From assembly GCA_946885645.1 (NCBI GenBank), contig CAMPGU010000005.1:1-38794 (forward strand): a stretch of DNA of 38,794 nt, in the 5' to 3' direction. Shown here one piece after another: positions 31,914 to 38,794 of the stretch. Under the pieces are notes generated by a model, which did not search any database, had not been told where the DNA came from, and saw only the letters and a program-made list of their open reading frames with translations. Each line of letters starts with the position of its first letter. Position 1 is the first letter of the stretch. The DNA comes from an uncultured Haloferula sp. (lineage in GTDB: Bacteria > Verrucomicrobiota > Verrucomicrobiae > Verrucomicrobiales > Akkermansiaceae). The position numbers were made by a program, and so were the translations under genes.

Positions 31914-33637
31914 GCGTGATTTGGACAATCGCCGGGGAGGCCGGGAAGGCTCTCGATGCTACCAGCCGGACACTGGAAGCGATGAACGCGGAAGGCACGA
32001 AGGTGCGCTTCACCAGCGGCAAGGGAGATTGGCTGCGCTGGCAGATCCCGCTACCGAATGCGGACGGCACCGGCATCCTCGCGCCGGAGCTGCGGCAGAG
32101 CGTGACGCTCTACCGTGATGGGGCCCGATATTTCACCGGCCACTGCATCCGCCGCCGCCCGCTCTACAACGGCGTGACGTGGTCGATGCAAATCGAGATC
32201 GCCGGGCCGTGGTGGTGGCTGGAACAGATCACGCTGACCAGCACGCAGGAAGATCAAGCCGGGAACAACGCGACCCGCGCGGCCATCGCCTTCGGCACGG
32301 GTGATCTCCGGGCCTCCTTCCTCGCGCTCGGCGCGCGTGCCATCGCGCTCGGCGCGCCGATGACGGTCGGAGCCGTGGCGACAATGTATAGCATCCCCCG
32401 GCTGACGATCACCGGTAGCTCCGTGGGCTCCGGCTATCTGGATCTGCAACGCTGGGTGCCGGATGCGATGATGCCGTGGGACTACTCCGGCGTGGGCCTG
32501 CCCGCGCTGAAAGTGACGCGGCGCAAGACCGGCCTCGCGGTGGGTAGCGCGGCCACGCGCACGATCACGCTGGGCACGGACAACGTGGATGATCTGGACC
32601 TGCAACCGATGATCGAGCTGGAGGTGGCCAGCGTGCGGACGGACAGCGCGGATCGGGACAGCCAGGGGCGCGGGATCTGGGTCACGGCGCTGGATGGCGC
32701 GCCTACCACGGGGCAAAACCAGATCGTCATTATCAGCGGGCCGGAGACCATCGACACCAACCTCCCGCAAGACACCTTCGACAGCGTCACGGTGCGCTCC
32801 AAACCGATCAAGCCGAGCGGCTCCCTGACCAGTGAGATTTTCGAGATCTACGACTCCCGCATCCGCGCGGCCGGGGCGACCGGCCTAGGCCTCGGTCCCC
32901 TGACGATCAACAACCTCGGCGGAGGCGGCAGCTACACATTGCCTATCGTGCCTTCGACCGTGGAAAAAAAGGACGGAGGCGCGCTGCCGCTGGCGCGCAC
33001 CCGCTTCCTGACGCTGGGGGAGCCGAAAGACTGGTGGACGCGTGACGGGATCGGCTGGGAGATGGCGCGGGCGAGCGCCACGATGCATACGACGGTCCTG
33101 AGCCCGGTGCCGGTGCCGAACCAATATTCGCCGAATGCGCCTGACTACGTGGAGACGCTGGGTATGCAACACGTCTCGCTCTTTCGCTCGGTCTCCGGCC
33201 AAATCCAACAGGTGGACATTTTTTATATTTCGGTCGCCGTCCTCTTCCCCGCCGTGGACACCGCGTGGACGTCCCCGACGACGATCTACCGCGCGGAAGA
33301 CTATGCCTTTGCGAACCCGCCCGCGGGGCTCGCCGCGAACCTGCTAGCCGCTCAGAATTTCGTGCCCTACGAGGGCGAAGTGACGGTGATCCATGAGGAC
33401 ATCCCGGCGGGGAATCCGGTGGGCACCTGCGTCAATATTGCCAACGGTCCCGCGGAGCTGGCGGGCGTGCGGGCGATGGTGCAAGCCGCGGAGATGGACA
33501 TCGGCAAAGGCCGGGAAAAACTGACGCTCGGCGCGAGCCCGCGGCTCTCCTACGAGGATCTGGTGCGACGCTTCCGGCGCACCGGCTACGACTCATTCGA
33601 TTTCATCTCCAACAAGGGGCTCACGCCCGCTCCCTGA
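31910..33637 (+). CDS. Tail hub/baseplate-like protein
   Basis: The 575-residue, mostly beta protein starts MSVIWTIAGEAGKALDATSR and has LRQSVTLYRDGARYFTGHCI and WSMQIEIAGPWWWLEQITLT. It thus looks like a hub protein of the gp27/gpP-like phage tail-tip type, in which an early beta barrel reads a local coordinate system (xxLYRDGxxxFxGxI). A later part has GYDSFDFISNKGLTPAP at the extreme C-terminus. The position right after the tape measure fits. Family assignment is tentative. Confidence 0.6.
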   Translation: MSVIWTIAGEAGKALDATSRTLEAMNAEGTKVRFTSGKGDWLRWQIPLPNADGTGILAPELRQSVTLYRDGARYFTGHCIRRRPLYNGVTWSMQIEIAGPWWWLEQITLTSTQEDQAGNNATRAAIAFGTGDLRASFLALGARAIALGAPMTVGAVATMYSIPRLTITGSSVGSGYLDLQRWVPDAMMPWDYSGVGLPALKVTRRKTGLAVGSAATRTITLGTDNVDDLDLQPMIELEVASVRTDSADRDSQGRGIWVTALDGAPTTGQNQIVIISGPETIDTNLPQDTFDSVTVRSKPIKPSGSLTSEIFEIYDSRIRAAGATGLGLGPLTINNLGGGGSYTLPIVPSTVEKKDGGALPLARTRFLTLGEPKDWWTRDGIGWEMARASATMHTTVLSPVPVPNQYSPNAPDYVETLGMQHVSLFRSVSGQIQQVDIFYISVAVLFPAVDTAWTSPTTIYRAEDYAFANPPAGLAANLLAAQNFVPYEGEVTVIHEDIPAGNPVGTCVNIANGPAELAGVRAMVQAAEMDIGKGREKLTLGASPRLSYEDLVRRFRRTGYDSFDFISNKGLTPAP

Positions 33638-33638
33638 C

Positions 33639-34451
33639 ATGGCGCTCACGATTGATCCCGATGACGTTCCCGCCAGCATGTTCGCGCTGATCGAGGATGG
33701 CGACCTCGACCGCTGGATGGCCCCGGGAAGCGTGCATGTCCGCGATAGCGACGGGACCACGGCCGACTATGCTCTCGATGACGGATCGGGCGGAGCCTAC
33801 CGCGTCGGCACGGCCACGGGCGTGCTCTATTTCCGCGTGGATCTGACGGCCGGGATCTCGACGGGTGTAACCGGTCCCACGGTGGCCGGGGCACTCCCGG
33901 CCGACACGGCGACGGAGATCTATTTCGAGGTGGCAGTCATCGCCTCCACGACGGCCGGGGACTACACGCAAAGCCTCATTGGCCCGGCGACCTGGGACAA
34001 CTCCGGCGCACCCGGGCCGTGGGGCACCCAGCCTATCGTTTTCACCACGGATGACGGCCTAGGCGGCCGGGCGGAAGTGGGGCGGATCCAGTTCAGCCGC
34101 GGCATGCCCATCGTGACCGGCGAGGGACTCGATATTCAGCTCGATTCCGCGGCGTCGTGGCCCACCAGCTACGTCGTGACGCCTGACGGCGGCACCATGG
34201 TCGCGCAGACCTTCAATTTCGAGGATCACACCGGGAACATCCGCACCTACCGTGGCGCGACGGACCCGGATTTGCTCCTGATCCATGACGTGTATTTGGG
34301 GCTCGCGGACATCATCGAGGAGAGTTCGGGCGAGGGGGTTCTCCAGCGCGGCGGCTCGGATTACGCGACGGCCGCCGGGGACTACTACGCGACGATCTAC
34401 GGCATGGACAATTACAACGCCGGGGCGGTCTGGAATGCGGCCGTGGTGTGA
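33639..34451 (+). CDS. Last late gene, tail-tip or fibre protein
   Basis: The 270-residue protein is beta-rich and Gly/Thr-rich: MALTIDPDDVPASMFALIED, then VYLGLADIIEESSGEGVL and DYYATIYGMDNYNAGAVWNA. No family is recognised. It starts 1 base after the hub gene stop and is the last gene before the phage right end, where Mu-like phages keep tail fibre and host-range genes. A tip or fibre role is inferred from position only. Confidence 0.6.
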   Translation: MALTIDPDDVPASMFALIEDGDLDRWMAPGSVHVRDSDGTTADYALDDGSGGAYRVGTATGVLYFRVDLTAGISTGVTGPTVAGALPADTATEIYFEVAVIASTTAGDYTQSLIGPATWDNSGAPGPWGTQPIVFTTDDGLGGRAEVGRIQFSRGMPIVTGEGLDIQLDSAASWPTSYVVTPDGGTMVAQTFNFEDHTGNIRTYRGATDPDLLLIHDVYLGLADIIEESSGEGVLQRGGSDYATAAGDYYATIYGMDNYNAGAVWNAAVV

Positions 34452-34561
34452 GGGCTGGTGGCCGTCCGGCCAGATCTGCGGCCCGCGGCCGCTCCGCAAG
34501 ACGCCTGCGGGCCATCCGCGATCCGCGGCCTAAAGTGCCTCGGAATCCCTCACTTTTCTAA
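34452..34561. other. Right end region of the prophage / junction with host gene
   Basis: Only 110 bases separate the last phage stop from the host receptor frame. They are GC-rich with several GCGG/CCGC palindromes (CTGCGGCCCGCGGCCGC, CTGCGGGCC). A CA dinucleotide, the usual last two bases of Mu-type ends, occurs at 34551-34552, followed by CTTTTCTAATTTGCC. A TAA at 34559-34561 closes the receptor frame upstream. If the junction is at the CA, that stop would be in host DNA, so the true junction may be a few bases further right. The 5-base target duplication cannot be checked without the left end. Confidence 0.6.
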
Positions 34562-35533
34562 TTTGCCGGTGAGGATTTCTATTTTCCGCGGGCGCGTTAC
34601 CACGAGACGGACGCGAAGACGAGGATCGACGTCAGCCTGCGTGGCGACGCTTGGCGCTTGGAAGACGGGCGGCGCATGGAAACCTCGCTGGTCACCGGGC
34701 TGCCATTGCGCACGGATCTCCAGCCGGACCGGGACGGGATCGAGCCGTCCTTCGCCCTCGCCATTTCGCATCCGCTGACCGCTGACCTCCAGGCGGGGCT
34801 TTCCGCTGGCACGAGCTTCCGTTTGCCGACTCTCAACGAACTGCACCGGCCCTTCCGCGTGCGGAACGACATCGTGGAGGCGAACGCGGCACTGGATCCG
34901 GAGCGCTTCTACAGCGTGGAGGGCACGCTGGACTGGCACGCGGCGGATCGCCTGAAGTTTGATGCGGCCGTATTCCATCACTGGATCCGCGACGCGATCG
35001 CGAACGTGCCGGTGACCGATCCCGCGCAGATCGCGGCCGTCTTCGGTACGCTCCCTGCGGGAGGTTCAGGCTCGCAACGGCAGAACGTCGATGAAGCCCG
35101 CGTATCAGGCGTGGAGGCGGGGGTGGAATGGGAGCCGCGCGCGGAGTGGACTTTTGGCGTGGATGGCATCTGGAGCGAAACGGAATTTACCGGCTCCCCG
35201 CGCCAGCCCTTGCTCGAGGGGAAGCCGTTCCCGCAGGCACCCGATCTTCGCCTCGTTGCCTCGGCGGATTGGCGAGTCCTGGAGTGCCTGGTCTTTTTCG
35301 CGGGCTACGAATACGGCTCGCATCAATTCGACGACGCGCTGGCCGCCCGGCGCATCCCCAGCTACACCAGCGCGACCCTCGGAGCCAGATGGCAGGCGAC
35401 GGAAAACCTGATGCTCCATGCGCGGGTGGATAACCTTTTCGACACCGAAATCGCGACGGGATTGAGCACCGATGGCATCCGCACCATCGCCGGGCCGCGA
35501 GCGCTGTGGGTGGGCGCGGAGTGGGAATTTTGA
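34562..35533 (+). pseudogene. TonB-dependent receptor, C-terminal part only (interrupted by prophage)
   Basis: The open frame starts directly at 34562 without its own signal peptide or plug domain and encodes the last 323 residues of an outer-membrane beta-barrel. Signs are alternating strands such as YFPRARYHETDAKTRIDVSL, FRLPTLNELHRPFRVRND, VRGxE-type YxxSVEGTLDWHAADRLKFD, a late MLHARVDNLFDTEIATGL, and the terminal aromatic Phe (LWVGAEWEF) required for barrel assembly. Full receptors have 650-900 residues. The missing 5' half should lie left of the prophage. No ribosome site supports expression of the remnant. Confidence 0.85.
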
Positions 35534-35621
35534 ACGCCCGTAGCTCCGCCAATTTTAGTTCGCCGAAGGACACGGCGGGAATTTGGAATCCCGGATCATT
35601 CTCGTAAACGTCACCATTCTC
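35534..35621 (+). promoter_or_regulatory. Short intergenic leader of the dehydrogenase gene
   Basis: No gene is seen. It presumably holds the promoter for the cytochrome/PQQ dehydrogenase, but I cannot name -35/-10 boxes with confidence. An imperfect inverted repeat (GGAATTTGGAATCCC) lies near 35578-35592. Confidence 0.3.
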
Positions 35622-37043
35622 ATGAAACGCCTCCTCCTTGCCTCCGCCCTCGCCGCGCCGGTTCTCGCCCAAGATCAGCCGGACTACGCGAAGATGAAGA
35701 CCGATCAGGTTTTCGAGCAGCTCTGCTCGGGCTGTCACGGAAAGGACCTCAGCGGTGGCCAGGGCGGTTCCCTCGTGGACGGCGAGTGGAAGCACGGCAG
35801 CGCCGACACCGAGGTGATGAAGTCGATCAAGGAAGGGAACGTGCAGCTCGGCATGACCCCCTTCGGCAGCATCCTGGACGACCGGCAGATCCGCTCGCTG
35901 GTGATCTACATCCGCGAGAAGGAAAAGCAGGCCAAGGAGAGGGGCATGGAATTCCCGAAGCCCGAGCCGGGCAAGGTGACCCAAACCCTGCATGAGGATT
36001 ACAAGATCGAGATGGTGGTCGAGGAAGGGCTGAAGAATCCCTGGGCGATCGCTTTCCTCCCGGATGGGCGGAAGCTGGTGACTGAAAAAGCCGGGCGGCT
36101 GCGGATCATCGAAGCGGACGGAAAGCTGAACCCCGAGCCCGTGAAGGGCATCCCGGCGATCATCGACCACGGGCAGGGAGGCCTCATGGAAGTCGCCGTC
36201 CACCCGGAATACGAAAAGAACGGCTGGATTTACCTCGGCTTCGCCGATGGCACGCGGAAGGGCCGGGAAGTGAAGACGATCACCGCCTACGTGCGCGGGA
36301 AGCTGAAGGATGGCCACTGGACCGGGCAGGAGCAGATCTGGAAGGCGGATGAGAAGTTCTACACGGGGGCGGGCGTGCATTTCGGCACGCGCCTTGTCTT
36401 TGACGACAAGGGCTACATCTATTTCCCGGTGGGCGAGCGCGGCGGCTGGCAGGAAGCCCAGGACGTGGCGAATGCGAAGGGCAAGATCTACCGGCTGCAC
36501 GAGGACGGCCGGGTGCCGGAGGACAATCCGAAATTCGGGGGAAAGACCCCCGTTTCCGGTCTGTGGAGCTATGGCCACCGCAACCCGCAGGGTCTCGACA
36601 TCGACCCCCGCGATGGCTCGATCTACGATACCGAGCACGGTCCGCGCGGCGGCGACGAGCTGAATTGGATCCAGCCGGGCCACAACTACGGCTGGCCGGT
36701 GATCACCTACGGAATGAACTACGACGGCACGCCCATCACCGGCAAGACGGCGGAGGAGGGGATGGATCAGCCGGTGATCTACTGGCAGCCCAGCATCGCG
36801 GCCTGCGGGCTCTCGTTCTACCGCGGCGACAAGTTTCCGAAGTGGAAGAACGACCTTTTCGCCGGGGCGCTGGCGCAGCAGGAAATCCGGCGCCTGCGGC
36901 TGGTGGACCACAAGGTGACCGAGCAGGAAGTGGTGCTGAAGGGGATCGGCCGCGTGCGTGACGTCACCGACGCGCCGGACGGCTTCATCTACGTGATCCT
37001 CAACGGCCCGGACCGGATTGTCCGGCTGGTGCCCGCGGAATAG
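35622..37043 (+). CDS. Periplasmic PQQ-dependent sugar dehydrogenase with N-terminal cytochrome c
   Basis: The 473-residue protein starts MKRLLLASALAAPVLAQDQP, a signal peptide with a cleavage-like ALA site. A cytochrome c domain follows with heme motif CSGCH (Cys35, Cys38, His39) and a later GMTPFGS that can give the axial Met. From about residue 115 there is a soluble glucose/sorbosone dehydrogenase six-bladed propeller: LKNPWAIAFLPDGRKLVTEK, VHFGTRLVFDDKGYIYFPVG, YGHRNPQGLDIDPRDG, and PGHNYGWPVITYG. It probably oxidises an aldose with PQQ and passes electrons to its own heme. It is 88 bases after the receptor remnant. Confidence 0.88.
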   Translation: MKRLLLASALAAPVLAQDQPDYAKMKTDQVFEQLCSGCHGKDLSGGQGGSLVDGEWKHGSADTEVMKSIKEGNVQLGMTPFGSILDDRQIRSLVIYIREKEKQAKERGMEFPKPEPGKVTQTLHEDYKIEMVVEEGLKNPWAIAFLPDGRKLVTEKAGRLRIIEADGKLNPEPVKGIPAIIDHGQGGLMEVAVHPEYEKNGWIYLGFADGTRKGREVKTITAYVRGKLKDGHWTGQEQIWKADEKFYTGAGVHFGTRLVFDDKGYIYFPVGERGGWQEAQDVANAKGKIYRLHEDGRVPEDNPKFGGKTPVSGLWSYGHRNPQGLDIDPRDGSIYDTEHGPRGGDELNWIQPGHNYGWPVITYGMNYDGTPITGKTAEEGMDQPVIYWQPSIAACGLSFYRGDKFPKWKNDLFAGALAQQEIRRLRLVDHKVTEQEVVLKGIGRVRDVTDAPDGFIYVILNGPDRIVRLVPAE

Positions 37044-37069
37044 GCTTGGCCTGAAAGGGGTGCCGCCGA

Positions 37070-37125
37070 CCCGATCTCTCAGGTTTCGCCTTTCCAGAAC
37101 GAGAGATCGGGGAGCCTAAATTTTT
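37070..37125 (+). terminator. Intrinsic terminator-like hairpin after the dehydrogenase
   Basis: CCCGATCTCTC (37070-37080) and GAGAGATCGGG (37101-37111) are perfect 11-base arms with a 20-base loop. AGCCTAAA then TTTTT (37121-37125) follows. The long loop and the 9-base gap before the T-run make it an imperfect terminator, but it falls right where one is needed. Confidence 0.6.
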
Positions 37126-37190
37126 GTTGATAATGAAGACGTTGCGGCTCGATTCGAGGCTTTGGCGAAAATGGGCGGATTGGTCCGATT

Positions 37191-37218
37191 TTGAAATTAG
37201 AATTATTCTTGCTATCGT
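37191..37218 (+). promoter_or_regulatory. Promoter with PerR/Fur-box-like element ahead of the Fur-family gene
   Basis: TTGAAA (37191-37196) and TATCGT (37213-37218) are spaced 16 bases and could be -35 and -10 elements. The spacer is filled by TTAGAATTATTCTTG (37197-37211), an imperfect 7-1-7 palindrome of the PerR-box type (TTATAATNATTATAA in the family). A regulator bound there would block the promoter, so autoregulation of the next gene is likely. The local AT-richness also stands out from the surrounding GC-rich DNA. Confidence 0.55.
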
Positions 37219-37248
37219 GAGGTCTGGCCGTAGCTTCCGCCACCCGAG

Positions 37249-37683
37249 ATGGTTACCGGATCGTCAGACAGCTCTCGCGACTCTGCGGCAGACATGCCCG
37301 CGGAGATTTCGGGCCTGCGCATGACCCGCCAGCGGTGGGAGGTTTATCGCTTGTTGATGGACCAGCGGGACCATCCTACGGCGAACGACGTTTTCATGCG
37401 GATCAAGGACCGGCTGCCGAACATTTCGCTGGCAACCGTTTACAACTGTCTGGAGGCGCTCGTGCAGCACGGCGTCATCCGTCAGGTGAATTTCGAGCGC
37501 GAATCCTCGCGTTTTTGCCCGAATCTCGAGGAACACGGCCACTTCCACGACAAGCGCAGCGGCGCGATTCACGACGTGACCTTCAAGGCGGGAGTCAATC
37601 TCGCCGATGTCCTCGAGCTTCCTCCGGGCACCGTCATTACCGACGTGGAAATCACCCTCCGCGGCGAGCTTCCGGCGGCCTGA
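37249..37683 (+). CDS. Fur/PerR-family metalloregulator
   Basis: The 144-residue protein has a winged HTH (about residues 25-85: MTRQRWEVYRLLMDQRDHPT, ISLATVYNCLEALVQHGVIR) typical of Fur proteins. A dimerisation domain with His-rich EEHGHFHD (His96, His98, His100, Asp101) follows. The two CxxC pairs that hold structural zinc in Fur/PerR are absent; only two isolated cysteines remain. Regulatory metal binding seems kept. An ATG at 37294 is an alternative start. It sits before SufC and Dps genes, which suits a peroxide- or iron-responsive repressor of that small operon. Confidence 0.88.
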   Translation: MVTGSSDSSRDSAADMPAEISGLRMTRQRWEVYRLLMDQRDHPTANDVFMRIKDRLPNISLATVYNCLEALVQHGVIRQVNFERESSRFCPNLEEHGHFHDKRSGAIHDVTFKAGVNLADVLELPPGTVITDVEITLRGELPAA

Positions 37684-37716
37684 CCCCTCGATTCAACACC
37701 CAGCCATTTTCCTCAC

Positions 37717-38475
<759 letters not shown>

Positions 38476-38498
38476 TCCCTGCTACGGCAGGCATCGCC

Positions 38499-38794
38499 AT
38501 GAAACTGCGCAAGACACGTCATCCCCTCGACAAGCAGAGCCGCGAAAAGTCCGTCGCCCTGCTGAACGACTTCCTTGTACTCGCCATCGACCTCCGCCTG
38601 CAGGTGAAGCAAGCCCACTGGAATGTCCGCGGGCCTAACTTCATCAGCCTGCACGAACTTTTCGACCGGCTCGCCGGCGAGCTGGAAGAGACCGTGGACG
38701 AACTTGCGGAGCGTGTCACCGCGCTGGGCGGCCGGGCCCTTGGCACTGCCTCCCGGATCGCCAGCAAGACGGATCTCGGCGATCTCCCGAAGAA
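38499..38794 (+). CDS. Dps-family ferritin-like protein, cut by window end
   Basis: The first 98 residues are present (MKLRKTRHPLDKQSREKSVA onward). Ferroxidase-site residues match the E. coli Dps spacing exactly: His40 and His52 (KQAHWNVRGPNFISLHELFD), Asp67 and Glu71 (EETVDELAERV). Dps proteins form 12-mers that bind DNA and oxidise iron with peroxide, protecting DNA. The N-terminal Lys/Arg residues could bind DNA. It follows sufC by 23 bases, suggesting one operon with the Fur-family gene and peroxide/iron control. Confidence 0.9.
   Translation, partial: MKLRKTRHPLDKQSREKSVALLNDFLVLAIDLRLQVKQAHWNVRGPNFISLHELFDRLAGELEETVDELAERVTALGGRALGTASRIASKTDLGDLPK

Larger units (their letters stand above)
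1..34561. mobile_element. Mu-like transposable prophage (left end outside window)
   Basis: A DDE transposase next to a MuB-type ATPase, a Gam-like protein, and Mu-type head genes (gp27-, gp28-, gp29-, I/Z-, gp36-, F- and G-like) place this element among the transposable phages. No tail-sheath or contractile baseplate gene is seen, so the virion is probably a siphovirus, as in the B3/D3112 group. Early genes run leftwards and late genes rightwards from a control region near 9.9-10.07 kb. In Mu itself both sets run the same way. The right boundary is inferred: the last phage gene stops at 34451 and a TonB-receptor reading frame opens at 34562. The left end and target duplication cannot be seen. 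Confidence 0.88.

Overview
The window is GC-rich and holds most of one temperate, transposable (Mu-like) prophage, about positions 1 to 34,561, followed by ordinary chromosomal genes. The prophage left end lies outside the window. Its right end abuts the 3' part of a TonB-dependent receptor gene that has lost its 5' half, so the phage appears to have inserted into that receptor. The host is a Gram-negative bacterium (TonB receptor, periplasmic cytochrome/PQQ dehydrogenase, Suf and Dps genes). Overall composition and gene style make me suspect Verrucomicrobiota, but nothing in the window proves the phylum.

Region 1 (1-9,904, minus strand) is the early operon. Reading leftwards from the control region, it encodes a small Ner/Cro-like HTH protein, a sigma-70 region-4-like protein, three tiny proteins (two with membrane segments), a zinc-finger protein, the DDE transposase (MuA type), the AAA+ target-selection ATPase (MuB type), a Lar-like zinc ribbon, small membrane and zinc proteins, a DnaB-type helicase with a large internal deletion and frameshift, a Gam-like DNA-end-binding protein, a PP-loop (PAPS-reductase-like) protein and small unknowns. 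Most junctions are ATGA or TAATG overlaps or gaps of a few bases. Several starts share the context CCCAGCCATG and lack a Shine-Dalgarno sequence.

Region 2 (9,905-10,066) is a divergent control region with two perfect inverted repeats between the Ner-like gene and a rightward XRE-type repressor.

Region 3 (10,067-34,451, plus strand) is the late operon: repressor, small membrane proteins, a lysis cassette (holin/lipoprotein-like protein, amidase endolysin, coiled-coil membrane protein), a Mu-type packaging and head module (small and large terminase, gp29-type portal, protease/scaffold with an internal start, decoration protein, major capsid, gp36-like, gpF-like, gpG-like), then a tail module without any sheath gene, which suggests a long non-contractile tail. 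The tail module contains a 15-residue-repeat protein, a collagen-like fibre with a glycosidase-type propeller, and an acyltransferase-3 gene on the opposite strand that is probably a lysogenic-conversion gene.

Region 4 (34,562-38,794) is host DNA: the receptor remnant, a cytochrome c-PQQ sugar dehydrogenase, and a likely iron/peroxide cluster consisting of a Fur/PerR-family regulator with a PerR-box-like element inside its promoter, SufC, and a Dps protein cut by the window edge.

Most unusual points: the helicase lacking Walker B, an atypical second acidic residue in the transposase, the shared start-codon context, the sigma-like early protein, the composite holin/lipoprotein, and the repeat protein with an inserted module.
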